A program made the position numbers and the translations under genes. A stretch of 32,590 bases of DNA from Nocardiopsis sp. (GTDB lineage: Bacteria; Actinomycetota; Actinomycetes; Streptosporangiales; Streptosporangiaceae): contig JAJKHX010000216.1 in NCBI GenBank assembly GCA_021154785.1, forward strand, positions 1 to 32,590, in the 5' to 3' direction. The notes beneath the pieces were generated by a model. It worked only from the letters and a program-made list of their open reading frames with translations. It ran no database searches and was not told the DNA's origin. Shown piece after piece: positions 15,309-24,091 of the stretch (position 1 is its first letter; each line of letters begins with the position of its first letter).

Positions 15309-16796
15309 TCATACCTTCGGCAGCGGTTCCATCGTGGCCGGGAAGCTCGCCGGGTCGGTGACGCGCGGCATCTCCCGCCGCACCTGCCCGATCTGCTGGC
15401 GTGCGCTGTCGCACCGCATGCGGACGTAATGGATGATGCCTTCGGCCTTTTCCTGACTGTGCCTGAGCTCGTTCTGCTGGCAGCCGCTGAGGTAGACCTC
15501 GTCGTTGGTGAACTGGCGGCCGGTGAACGGCTGGCCGTAGGGCGTGGCTGACTCCAGGTAGGCAGCCTGGCGCACACGGCTCCACAGGCCGTCGTCGGAG
15601 TCGGCCGCGATCTGCTGGCTGAACGCGTCCGGGTTGAACTGCGTGTCGAGCAGGAACTCGAGATAATCGAGGTAATACTGACGGTAGCGGCGGTTGCGCA
15701 GCAGGTTCTGCACCAGCGGTATGCGCGAGGTCGCGCGTTCCCGCCAGTAGTGCCTGGTGTTGCCCGGCCAGTCCAGGATGTCGGTGTACTGCCATTTAGT
15801 GCCGAAGTAGTCGATGCCCAGGCAGTTGTCGTAGTCCCACGGGATGAACGTGAAATACGGGGAGCGCATGAAGTCGTCTTCGGCGCCCAGATGCCCGGAG
15901 TTGTAAAGATAGTAGTTGGACGGGGTGGCGTAGTAGTTGTCCCAGCTGCCGAGCAGCACGTTGACGGCGGCCCACCTGAGGAAGGCCCGGGCGTTCATGA
16001 TGGCGTCGACCGACTCGCGGAACTCATCGGTGTCGAAGCGCCCCTCTCCGCCGCCGAGCCCCGCGCCGTTGATCGTCCTGATGAACTGGGCCAGGTCATC
16101 GTAGGTACCGGCGTCGCCGTCATCCTCGTTGGACTTGAGCCGGTAGGTGCGGTCGTCGGCGGCGGCCTTGTGGTACTGCCGCCCGCTGTCATCGCCGCCG
16201 GGACCGGTACGGTGTTCCAGGGTCGCGCACCCGACGTCACCGCAGTAGGCCTTGTACAGATTGCCGCGGTGGTTGCCGCCGAAGTGATCCTTCAGGAACC
16301 GCTTGTCGACTTGCTCGATAACGGAGAACAGGCCGTAGTAGGTCGCGTCGAACGCGAGCTTGGCATAAGTGTGCCGCGCCGCGGGAACGCCTGCGAGCCG
16401 GAACAGGCGCCAGGCTAGCGCCTCCCGCATCTGCGCAGGATCGTTGTACATCGACTTGAGGTTGACGCACGTCATCCCGGCGATGTCATCGGCACCGCGC
16501 TCGAGGGCTACCTTCCATGATCTCTTCGGCGCGTGCAGGGTCCGGTTGCCGCTGTTGACGAGGGAGAAGCTCTGCGTGCTGAACGCGACGCCTTCGGGGC
16601 CCGGGCCGGGAATGTGCCGGTCGCTGGCCGGGTCGGTACGCCACATATCCAGCCGGGCGCCTTGCGGCGCCTCCGCCTTGCTTGTCAGCACGCCGGGCTG
16701 CTGCGGGAAACCCGTGACATGGAACATGTACATGCCGGCCGAAAAAAATGCGTCCTTCGCCCGCGCCGTCTGCGTGGCCTCGTTTGTCTCGCTCAT
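15309..16796 (-). CDS. CotH-like kinase family protein
   Basis: A 495-aa protein with the CotH signature. The elements are SWKVALE (93-99); NLKSMYNDPAQMREALAWRL (112-131); AKLAFDATYYGLFSVIEQVD with Glu161 and Asp164; a YRLKSN segment (218-223); a long helix at AFLRWAAVNVLLGSWDNYY; and FIPWDYDNCLG with Asp321/Asp323, corresponding to the metal-binding W-D-x-D of the atypical kinase fold. Bacillus CotH phosphorylates spore-coat proteins. There is no secretion signal, unlike many CotH relatives that are exported or fused to lectin domains. It is the first gene of a minus-strand pair with the propeller protein and divergent from the sulfatase-like gene. Confidence 0.85.
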   Translation of the reverse strand: MSETNEATQTARAKDAFFSAGMYMFHVTGFPQQPGVLTSKAEAPQGARLDMWRTDPASDRHIPGPGPEGVAFSTQSFSLVNSGNRTLHAPKRSWKVALERGADDIAGMTCVNLKSMYNDPAQMREALAWRLFRLAGVPAARHTYAKLAFDATYYGLFSVIEQVDKRFLKDHFGGNHRGNLYKAYCGDVGCATLEHRTGPGGDDSGRQYHKAAADDRTYRLKSNEDDGDAGTYDDLAQFIRTINGAGLGGGEGRFDTDEFRESVDAIMNARAFLRWAAVNVLLGSWDNYYATPSNYYLYNSGHLGAEDDFMRSPYFTFIPWDYDNCLGIDYFGTKWQYTDILDWPGNTRHYWRERATSRIPLVQNLLRNRRYRQYYLDYLEFLLDTQFNPDAFSQQIAADSDDGLWSRVRQAAYLESATPYGQPFTGRQFTNDEVYLSGCQQNELRHSQEKAEGIIHYVRMRCDSARQQIGQVRREMPRVTDPASFPATMEPLPKV

Positions 16797-17194
16797 GTGT
16801 TTCCCCCCGGAGCGCCGCTACGGTCTGGTGCAATGGCGCTGTCGTCGTGCCGGTCTCTACCCGGTCGGAGGCAGCCGCCGCCGTTCTGATACACCGCGCG
16901 CCAGGCCGGGCAGCGCGAGCCTTCGTCGCCGGCACACGCACAATGTCCCGGCGTGCCCAACAGCCCCGGACGTTATGAGCGGAAGGCGGCGGCGCGGTGA
17001 GAAGTGGCCCATGGCATCATCCTCGGCGGATGAGGCATGGCCGCCGGGGATCGATGACGATTGGCTCACAGTGCCCGGGGGCCGGCCGCGATCGACTCGT
17101 CGCCTTGGACGGGACTGGTGGTGCTGCGCCCCGGGTTAGCGGCATGCCTCCGCGACCGGCCCGGGCGGACGACGGTGATCATGGAGGAACCTTA
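16797..17194. other. Divergent promoter region without a clear gene
   Basis: A 398-bp gap between the CotH-like and alkylsulfatase-like starts. No frame here has both a start with an SD and protein-like composition. The sulfatase frame is open upstream to 16997, but that extension is Arg/Gly/Pro-rich. The GGAGGAA at 17183 serves the sulfatase start. No palindromic operator stood out. Confidence 0.4.
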
Positions 17195-19030
17195 ATGTCT
17201 GGACCGGCACAGAACGCCGAACTGACCGGCGCCGATTTCGGTGACCGCGCTGACTTCACCAACGCTGACCGTGGGTTCATCGGCGCGCTGGACCCGATGG
17301 TCGTCAAAGCTGCGGATGGCCGCGTGGTCTGGGAGATGGAGTCGTGGCGGGAGCTGACCGGGGCGTGCCCGGACACGGTTCACCCGAGCCTGTGGCGGCA
17401 GGCCCAGCTCACCGCCAAGCACGGCCTGTATGAGGTGACGGACGGCATTTACCAGGTCCGCGGGTTTGACATGTCCAACATGACGCTGGTCGAAAGCGAC
17501 CACGGGGTCATCGTCATCGATCCGCTGATCTCGGCGGAGGTCGCCGCCGCGGCGATCGCTTTGTACCGCCGCCACCGCGGCGACCGGGCGGTCACGGCGG
17601 TCATCTACTCGCACGCCCACCTGTACCACTTCGGCGGGGTGCTGGGCGTCGTCGACGCCGATACCACGGTTCCGATCCTCGCGCCGGAGCATTTCCTGGA
17701 GCACGCGGTATCCGAAAACGTGTACGCCGGGGTGGCCATGCTGCGGCGCAGTTACTACTACGCCGCGGTCAGCGTGCCCAAGGGCACGACAGGCACCCTG
17801 GGGATCGGGCTGGGCGCGGGCGGGTCGACCGGCACGCCCGGCCTGATCGCGCCGACCCTGGACATCACCCGCACCGGCCAGGAGGAGGTCCTAGACGGGG
17901 TTCGCATCATCTTCCAGATGACCCCCGGCACCGAGGCCCCAGCGGAAATGAACTTCCACTTCCCGGACAAGCGGGCGCTGTGCATGTCCGAGAACGCCAC
18001 GCACAACCTGCACAACCTGCTGACCCTGCGCGGCGCGCAGGTCCGCGATCCGCGGATCTGGTCCCGCTACCTGGCCGAGGCGATCGAGCTGTTCGCGGCC
18101 CACTCTGATGTGGCGTTCGCCTCGCACCACTGGCCCACCTGGGGCACCACCGAGGTCATCAGCTACCTGACCCAGCAGCGTGATCTGTACGCCTACCTGC
18201 ACGACCAGACCCTGCGGCTGATCAACCAGGGCTACATCCACAGCGAAATCGCCGAGATGATGGAACTGCCACCGGACCTGGACCAGGCTTGGCACGCCCG
18301 CGGTTACTACGGCTCGGTCAACCACAACGTCAAGGCGATCTACCAGCGCTACCTCGGCTGGTACGACGCCAACCCGGCCCACCTGTGGCAGCATCCCCCG
18401 CAGGCCGCCGGGACACGCTATGTCCAGGCGCTCGGCGGCCCCGACGCCACTGTCGCCAAGGCCAGAGAGTACTACGAGCAGGGCGACCTGCGGTTCGCCG
18501 CCGAACTGGCCAGCCACGCCGTATTCGCCCAGCCGGATGACCGTGCCGCGCGAGAACTGCTCGCCACCGTCCTAGAACGCCTGGGCTACGGGGCGGAGAA
18601 CGCCACCTGGCGCAACAGCTACCTCACCGGCGCCCGCGAGCTGCGCACCGGCACCATCGAGCACACCGAGGTCAACAGCGCCGGGCTGGCCCCGGCGCTG
18701 ACCATCATCCAGCTGTTCGACTCCATCGCCATCCGCATCAACGGCCCCGCCGCCTGGAAAGAACACCTTTCCATCGGCTGGCACTTCACCGACACCGGGC
18801 AGGACTACCGGATGGAACTCAGCAACGGCGCCCTCATCCACTACCCCACCACCGGGAACCGGGCAGCCGACCTCACCGTGACCCTGACCAAACCCCAGCT
18901 CCTCCACCTCTTGGCCACCGGGCGACCCGACGGCATCGGCATCGAAATGTCCGGCGACCTTAGCGTGGTGCAACGACTCCTGTCACTCACTGACAGCCCC
19001 GACCCCGACTTCGCCGTCGTCACCCCGTAA
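17195..19030 (+). CDS. Alkylsulfatase-like metallo-beta-lactamase protein with altered metal site
   Basis: A 611-aa protein aligned by motif to the SdsA1/BDS1 alkylsulfatase family along its length. It has the N-terminal GLYEVTDGIYQVRGFDMSNM strand set; the metal loop H140-x-H142-x-Y144-H145-FGG, where the family has HxHxDH; TPGTEAPAEMNFHFPD; MSENATHNLHNLLTLRGAQV; and ASHHWPTWG. A helical dimerisation region (about 375-485) and a C-terminal SCP2-like domain (about 490-611) follow. It starts at ATG 17195 with SD GGAGGAA. Family members hydrolyse alkyl sulfate esters to give alcohols and sulfate. The Tyr for Asp at a Zn ligand makes activity uncertain. There is no signal peptide, whereas SdsA1 is secreted. 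Confidence 0.88.
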   Translation: MSGPAQNAELTGADFGDRADFTNADRGFIGALDPMVVKAADGRVVWEMESWRELTGACPDTVHPSLWRQAQLTAKHGLYEVTDGIYQVRGFDMSNMTLVESDHGVIVIDPLISAEVAAAAIALYRRHRGDRAVTAVIYSHAHLYHFGGVLGVVDADTTVPILAPEHFLEHAVSENVYAGVAMLRRSYYYAAVSVPKGTTGTLGIGLGAGGSTGTPGLIAPTLDITRTGQEEVLDGVRIIFQMTPGTEAPAEMNFHFPDKRALCMSENATHNLHNLLTLRGAQVRDPRIWSRYLAEAIELFAAHSDVAFASHHWPTWGTTEVISYLTQQRDLYAYLHDQTLRLINQGYIHSEIAEMMELPPDLDQAWHARGYYGSVNHNVKAIYQRYLGWYDANPAHLWQHPPQAAGTRYVQALGGPDATVAKAREYYEQGDLRFAAELASHAVFAQPDDRAARELLATVLERLGYGAENATWRNSYLTGARELRTGTIEHTEVNSAGLAPALTIIQLFDSIAIRINGPAAWKEHLSIGWHFTDTGQDYRMELSNGALIHYPTTGNRAADLTVTLTKPQLLHLLATGRPDGIGIEMSGDLSVVQRLLSLTDSPDPDFAVVTP

Positions 19031-19151
19031 ACCCGGGAACCTCATCGGGCGGCCGCGTGACCGGCGAGTGGGTCCCGAGCTGACGATAACGAGCCCAAGG
19101 CCGCCGTGGAAGTGCCTGCTTGCTTGCCGGTCTTGCGTGATCCCGTGTGCG

Positions 19152-20045
19152 TCATGAGGGACTGCCAGCCGCGGGAGGCAGCTTCATAGAGGCTTGCAGC
19201 TGGACGATAGGGGTGTCTGGCACCTGGATCAGTCCACGGGTCGGACGATCCAGGTCGAAGATGACGTACAGCAGCAGGGCGACCATCGCCGCGGCCAGCA
19301 TCACGGCGACCATACCGCGGCCGAGTACGCCGACATGCAGCCCGAGAAGTCCTAGCGCGACGGCGGCTCCGATGATTTCGAGCAGCAGCACCTCCGTCGG
19401 GACCCGGTTGCTTAGTCCGGCCACGCGCACGGTCTGTTCGTCGATCATCGCGTTAAGGCTGTCCTCGTAAAGCCGCGGCGCGGTAGCGACAGGCTGTTTC
19501 TGCACCGCCAGCGCCGCGAGGCTCCACAGGGGCCGTTGCAGAGCCGATCCAGCGGCGATCGCCCGGTTGGCAGCAGCGGTGCCGGGCACGACATGAGACA
19601 GCTGCAGCTCGACGTCGGCGTACCGCATGATCAGCGTCAGCGACCTGCTGCGCATTGGTTCTGGCAGGGTTTGCGCCCGCAGGTACGTGGTCCCGATGGC
19701 GTTGGCATCCTCGACTACTGCTTGGCGGCGGTTATCGTAGCGGCCGACTGCCAAAGAGAGGCCAAAGGCCAGAATCAGGGCCATGAAGCCGAGCAGCGTG
19801 GCTTGAAGAACTCCGAAGGACTCGCTGACCTTCTCCCGGCTCTCCCGCAGCGAACGGCCCACCAGCAGGCCGCTCCCGGCTGCGCCGGCCATCACCACCA
19901 GCAGCACCACGGCCAGCACCACGCTGGAAAGCGCGAAGAAGAACAAGGCAGCCTCCCAGTTCAGAGCATCAGCGGTCGCCGACAGCCGCACTGAAATACC
20001 GCGCTCGGCCCTCAGATCGATCCACCAGCCAACCCAGGATGACAC
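19152..20045 (-). CDS. DUF4239-like membrane protein
   Basis: A 297-aa protein with two N-terminal hydrophobic segments (about 33-58 and 80-102), a central soluble helical part containing RYDNRRQAVVEDANAIGTTY and RAQTLPEPMR, and two C-terminal segments (about 222-240 and 245-265). This is the pattern of the bestrophin-like DUF4239 family of unknown function. It starts at GTG 20045, a few bases after GGAGGGG. Its 5' end lies 23 bp from the truncated integrase, so it sits at the break that removed the rest of that gene. It is convergent with the sulfatase-like gene. Confidence 0.75.
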   Translation of the reverse strand: MSSWVGWWIDLRAERGISVRLSATADALNWEAALFFFALSSVVLAVVLLVVMAGAAGSGLLVGRSLRESREKVSESFGVLQATLLGFMALILAFGLSLAVGRYDNRRQAVVEDANAIGTTYLRAQTLPEPMRSRSLTLIMRYADVELQLSHVVPGTAAANRAIAAGSALQRPLWSLAALAVQKQPVATAPRLYEDSLNAMIDEQTVRVAGLSNRVPTEVLLLEIIGAAVALGLLGLHVGVLGRGMVAVMLAAAMVALLLYVIFDLDRPTRGLIQVPDTPIVQLQASMKLPPAAGSPS

Positions 20046-20068
20046 AACCCCTCCGATACGGCGCCAAC

Positions 20069-20191
20069 CGGTCTTGACGGTGGACTTGAGGCGTATCGCG
20101 CGCCGGGTGAGCGGATCGGTCCCGACGTATACGGAAACCCGGAATAACCCGCTCGGCAGTTGCTCTAGTGACCGTTGGTAACTCTAGGCAT
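20069..20191 (-). pseudogene. Truncated and frameshifted integrase N-terminus (element 1)
   Basis: Read from 20191 on the minus strand this begins MPRVTNGH, loses one base so that a TAG appears, and then resumes IEQLPSGLFRVSVYVGTDPL and [14 protein letters not shown]. It is clearly homologous to the first ~41 residues of the intact integrase starting at 31289 ([20 protein letters not shown]). The similarity continues about 40 bp upstream of the start, to the first CGTTCCACG unit at 20223-20231, and then stops. The remaining ~460 codons are gone, so element 1 cannot integrate or excise on its own. Confidence 0.85.
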
Positions 20192-20250
20192 AGTGGCAGG
20201 GGTAGCCCGGATCAGTGTCATTCGTTCCACGGACCAGGGTGAAGGTGTGG

Positions 20251-21477
20251 TCAGTAGGTGTCGGATAGCAGGAAGTCGTGGATCGGTAGATGGTGAATGC
20301 CGCCGGTATTGTCACCGGCGAGCGGGTCTAGGGTGATCACGTACTTGGGGTAGTTGTCAGTGATGGCTTCGAGGGGCGCGTATTCGCGGCGACGTGTCTC
20401 GGCCGAGGCGGCGATCGTGGTGGCGACCTGGATGTAGACAGTGTCCTCTTGGCGCCGGGCGGCGAAGTCGACCTCGGTGGGTCCGACCTTCCCTATCGTG
20501 ACGTCGTAACCGCGGCGGCGTAGCTCGAGCCAGACGATGTTCTCCAGCACCCCGGGCAGGCGCCGGTCGGAGTAACCGAACAGCGCACGGACGATGCCGT
20601 GATCGCCAAGATAGTGCTTCTCATCGGTCGCGAGCAGCGCGCGGCCCCGGATGTCGTAGCGGGGCACCCTGCTAACGAGGAAGGCCTCCGTGAGCGCTGA
20701 CAGGTAATTTAGTACGGTCTCGTGCCGGATAGTGCGGCGCTGAGACTTCATGAACTCGGCCACGCGCCGGGCGGAGAACGGGTTGCCGACGTTGTCGATC
20801 GCGAATGCCGCGACCCGCTCGAACATGTCGGCATCGCGGATGGCGTGACGGGTGAGGACATCGCGGACCAGGGTCGAGCGGTAGATGTCGGTGACCATCG
20901 AGCGTGCGTCGGCCTCTTCGAGCGAGACGACGTGAACGCCCGGGAAGCCGCCGTAGCGCAGGAACCGCGCGAATTCTTCGCTGGTGCGGCTGATGTCCCG
21001 GTTGGAGTAGGCGGCACCGAATGCCAGGTACTCGCCGAAGGAGAGCGGCCAAACTTCTATGGATACGTAGCGCCCGGCAATATAGGTGGCTAGCTCGCCC
21101 GACAGCAGCCGCGAGTTGGAGCCGGTGATGTACAAATCGGTGCGGCCCTCGGCGACAAGTGAGTTGACGAGGCGCTCCCACTCGGAGACCTCCTGGATTT
21201 CGTCGAGAAGGACGTAGACACGCCCCTGAGGCGGGAGTGCGTCGGCCAGGTAGGCCTGCAGTGCCTGCGCGGAAGCGATCGAGGCCCACTCCAGGGAATC
21301 GAAGTTGAGATGGACGATCCGCTCCTGAGAGATCCCCCGGTCGCGTAGGCGCTGGGCGACGAGTTCAAGCAGGCGGGACTTGCCCGAACGCCGCAGGCCG
21401 GTAAGGACCTTGACGACCGGGGCGTCGATGAAGGGTTCGATCCGGTCCAGGTACAGCGGACGGTTAACGAGGCTCAT
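20251..21477 (-). CDS. AAA ATPase with DUF4143-type C-terminal domain
   Basis: A 408-aa protein. Walker A is GLRRSGKS (27-34), Walker B YVLLDEIQ (about 88-95), and the sensor motif ITGSNSRLLSGELA (117-130). These are followed by the family's LSFGEYLAF and FLRYGGFPGV motifs and a winged-helix region. The C-terminal part (about 330-408) has a PD-(D/E)XK-like pattern (EVDFAARRQ, then VYIQVA). The family is widespread, often mobile or associated with defence islands, and biochemically poorly defined. It starts at ATG 21477 with SD GGAGGG. It lies between the integrase relic and the second att copy, where only about 90 bp is expected, so it appears to be a later insertion. Confidence 0.88.
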   Translation of the reverse strand: MSLVNRPLYLDRIEPFIDAPVVKVLTGLRRSGKSRLLELVAQRLRDRGISQERIVHLNFDSLEWASIASAQALQAYLADALPPQGRVYVLLDEIQEVSEWERLVNSLVAEGRTDLYITGSNSRLLSGELATYIAGRYVSIEVWPLSFGEYLAFGAAYSNRDISRTSEEFARFLRYGGFPGVHVVSLEEADARSMVTDIYRSTLVRDVLTRHAIRDADMFERVAAFAIDNVGNPFSARRVAEFMKSQRRTIRHETVLNYLSALTEAFLVSRVPRYDIRGRALLATDEKHYLGDHGIVRALFGYSDRRLPGVLENIVWLELRRRGYDVTIGKVGPTEVDFAARRQEDTVYIQVATTIAASAETRRREYAPLEAITDNYPKYVITLDPLAGDNTGGIHHLPIHDFLLSDTY

Positions 21478-21645
21478 ACTCGCCCTCCGGAGTTCACCTA
21501 CTGGCGACTACAAGCGCCATCCTAGTCGAAAATGATCTGTCTGGCGGTTATAACCGGCCACTCTCTGACTCTCAGGCAGGTGACTCTCTGCGCCCACGTG
21601 GCCAGGGTTTCTACTGTGCTTTCTACCAGTCGGCTTTCTCGACCC

Positions 21646-21690
21646 GGGAGCCGGTGAGCGGGATCGAACGCTGACCTGCCGTTTACAAGA
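21646..21690. repeat. att core, junction of elements 1 and 2
   Basis: This is the second copy of the tRNA-Thr 3' half, identical to the other two except for one missing C in the T arm (GAACGCTG for GAACCGCTG). It is followed by the same AAGTNCGGCC element flank as the left copy. It marks the left end of element 2 and formerly the right end of element 1. Confidence 0.88.
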
Positions 21691-21782
21691 AGTACGGCCT
21701 CATGCAGCCAGCGCGCTAGCTGCACCGATGGCACAGGTCATCGCATTGATTGCATTAGCAGCGCTGGGATTATCCGGCGCGT

Positions 21783-21803
21783 CGTCCCACGAACCGTTCC
21801 ACG
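21783..21803. repeat. Putative integrase arm-type sites, element 2 left end
   Basis: A pair of CGTTCCACG-like units (the first reads CGTCCCACG) begins 93 bp after the att core, as in element 1. The ~90 bp between core and units aligns with 5776-5867 without gaps. Confidence 0.6.
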
Positions 21804-22130
21804 CGGGCGGCGGGCAGCGGGCCATGGCGGTAACCGAGCGTAGCAACCAGAGCCCGCCGCAGCGGCGTCAACTTGACGGCATAGCCGGACAGGACATCGG
21901 GCAGGTCCTTTGCACTGCCGAATCGGGCACATCTAGATCAATGCGGCGCCTGCGGCGCCGCTGGCCCGGCGTCAGCGCCTGGGCTCAGCCTTGGAAGGCC
22001 CGCCCGGCGCACGCCGGGCCACATGCGCAGGGCGATGCAGATCAAGGCGGCTCATAGGCCTACGCAGGCTCGGTACGGCCCAGAACTGTCTTCCTCATGG
22101 CCGGCAGCGAATGTCCGGTCGCGGCGGCGG
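21804..22130. other. Gene-less element end with two strong hairpins
   Basis: There is no supported gene. Two perfect stem-loops lie downstream of the Clp_N gene's 3' end: 21943-21961 (8-bp stem, 3-nt loop) and 22002-22019 (7-bp stem, 4-nt loop). They could terminate its transcript before the att region. Frames crossing the stretch have shadow composition. Confidence 0.4.
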
Positions 22131-22973
22131 CTATGCAGGGTCGTCACCCGGGTCGGTGCCGTGCTCGCGCAGAATGGCCCGCAGCCTCGCCAGCTCGGCG
22201 TTCACCCGGCCGAATTCGCTGGCTAGCGACGGGCGGCCAGCATCGGCCTCCGTCCACTCCGTCTCCCGGGCGGCTCGGGCGGTGAGCAGTTGCTTCTCCT
22301 TGTCACGCAGCGCGGCGGCAGCCTCGAAATCCTGCCGGTCGATCGCGGCTTCCTTATCCCGGCGCACCTGCGCGATCTCCTGGTCCAGGTCATCCAGATC
22401 AGGTCGCAGGCCCACCCAGCGTTCGATCGCCGCCAGCCGCCGGTCCAGCGAGTCGACCCGCGCGAGAGCGTCATCGAGCAGCCGGGCGCGCGCCCGCTTA
22501 CCTCGCCGGGTCCCCTCACCGGTCACGTCGTTGCCCTCGTGCCCGTGCAGTAGCTGGATAACCTGCTGGCGCACCCGGTTCAGGTCGGCGCCCAGCTTGA
22601 CCAGCACCTCCGCCGCCACGCCGCCGCCCTCGCGGATCAGGCCGAGCAGGATGTGCTCGGTGCCGATGTAGCCGTGGCCGAGAGCACGGGCTTCCCGATG
22701 CGCCAGCTCGAGCACCTTCTTGGCCCGCGGCGTGAACGGGATGTGCCCGGACGGCGCCTGCTGGCCCTGGCCGATGATCTCCTCGACCTGCTGCCGCACC
22801 GCCTCCAGGCGGATGCCCAGCGACTCCAGCGCCTTGGCTGCCACGCCGCCGCCCTCATGGATCAGGCCCAGCAGGATGTGCTCGGTGCCGATGTAGCCGT
22901 GATTGAGGATCCTGGCTTCTTCTTGCGCCAGCTCCACCACCCGGCGTGCCCGGTCGGTAAACCTCTCGAACAT
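22131..22973 (-). CDS. Clp_N and UVR domain protein without ATPase domains
   Basis: A 280-aa protein starting [20 protein letters not shown], the ClpC N-terminus. Two Clp_N repeats occupy about residues 1-70 and 78-145, each with the [20 protein letters not shown] core. An Arg-rich linker is followed by a coiled, UVR-like segment at about 205-245 ([20 protein letters not shown]) and a final helix. The AAA+ modules of ClpC are absent. It could act as a substrate or adaptor-binding competitor or helper for the chromosomal ClpC; such stand-alone proteins are frequent in actinobacteria but not well studied. ATG 22973 is chosen by homology to ClpC; an in-frame ATG 21 nt upstream is possible. Confidence 0.88.
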   Translation of the reverse strand: MFERFTDRARRVVELAQEEARILNHGYIGTEHILLGLIHEGGGVAAKALESLGIRLEAVRQQVEEIIGQGQQAPSGHIPFTPRAKKVLELAHREARALGHGYIGTEHILLGLIREGGGVAAEVLVKLGADLNRVRQQVIQLLHGHEGNDVTGEGTRRGKRARARLLDDALARVDSLDRRLAAIERWVGLRPDLDDLDQEIAQVRRDKEAAIDRQDFEAAAALRDKEKQLLTARAARETEWTEADAGRPSLASEFGRVNAELARLRAILREHGTDPGDDPA

Positions 22974-23297
22974 GCTCCGCGCCGCCTTTCTCATCCTCGT
23001 CCCGTATAGGTCCGATGCTAAGACGATCGCCTCCGGCTGGCGCCAAGCCGGTCTGTGACCGCAGGCCAACCGCTACCGGTCAAGGTCCCTGGTCAACGTA
23101 CGCGAAGACCGCCTTGACCCCCTTCTCCGGCTCACGAGGTTGACGCCGGTCAGGGCGGCCGCAGCAACCGTGTCCGGCGGAGCAGTCCGCGCCGGACCCG
23201 TACCGGGCCTGGGACAGCAGACCGAGCAGCATACGACGTCAGGTTGAGTTGGGAGCCGCGCGAACGAACGGCATCTACGGATCTGAAGGCCCAGGGG
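22974..23297. other. Intergenic stretch, nothing recognised
   Basis: A 324-bp gap between two minus-strand genes. It should hold the Clp_N promoter near 22995-23060. I see no protein-like frame, palindrome or RNA structure I can support. Confidence 0.3.
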
Positions 23298-23936
23298 TTA
23301 GAGAGCCTGATGGCCCGGCGGTGTGGCGTCCTGGCCGGGGACGACCGCCCGAGCCTGCAGATCAGGGTGGCGCAGGAACGTGTTGACCAGCTCAGCCGGG
23401 CCGCCGATGCAGGTCCAGTCGTCGTCCCATAGCGTCGACACCAGCCACGAGCGGTCGGCGGGGAACATCAAGTTGGGCAAGGCGCACTTCCAGAACGACC
23501 ATGGACCGCTCTCGCGCCAGGTTGCGGCCTGCTCTGGCCCCGCCTGGACGAGCACATAATGCCAGTCCGAATACAAGGTCACCATCGGCGCATCGGGGAA
23601 CGCGATGTCATCGGCGCCGGTGTCAAGATACCCAAGCCACCACGGCTGGCCTGCCGACTGCTCGCGCAGCAGCCCGAGCACGGCCCGATCATGCCGATCC
23701 TGTCCTTCACCTCCCTCCGGGAGCAATACCGTGGCGTAGGCGTCGAAGACCGGTGGGATGGCTGCGGTGATAGTCCGGCCGATTGATGTGCCGTTGGCGA
23801 TCCACGCGACTTCGGCGTCTGTCCCGATCTGCCATGTCCTGCCGTCCTTGGCCAGCCTCACCACGCCAGCGTAGATATTCCCGCGGCCGGGATACAACAG
23901 AATTAGGCTGGTGAAGGTATGTCCCCGAACTGCCAT
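23298..23936 (-). CDS. Conserved hypothetical protein, function unknown
   Basis: A 212-aa soluble protein. It is aromatic-rich and acidic, with distinctive stretches such as QPWWLGYLDTGADDIAFPDA, VTLYSDWHYVLVQAGPEQAA, WSFWKCALPNLMFPADRSWL and STLWDDDWTCIGGPAELV. The composition is clearly coding rather than a shadow. I see no catalytic motif, signal peptide or membrane helix and cannot assign a family. The first ~20 residues are uncertain because ATG 23936 has no SD. Confidence 0.7.
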   Translation of the reverse strand: MAVRGHTFTSLILLYPGRGNIYAGVVRLAKDGRTWQIGTDAEVAWIANGTSIGRTITAAIPPVFDAYATVLLPEGGEGQDRHDRAVLGLLREQSAGQPWWLGYLDTGADDIAFPDAPMVTLYSDWHYVLVQAGPEQAATWRESGPWSFWKCALPNLMFPADRSWLVSTLWDDDWTCIGGPAELVNTFLRHPDLQARAVVPGQDATPPGHQAL

Positions 23937-24091
23937 TACCAGCCAACGATTATCATCAGCAGCACCTTACGAACGCAAAGCCAGCGCGGGCTTCGGGAAC
24001 CCGCGGCCAGCGCACGTGACACGCTCGTAATGCGTAGGCCGCTAGGTGGTGATGAGGACCAGGGCGCGCCGAGATGCCACGGCTCGCATCG

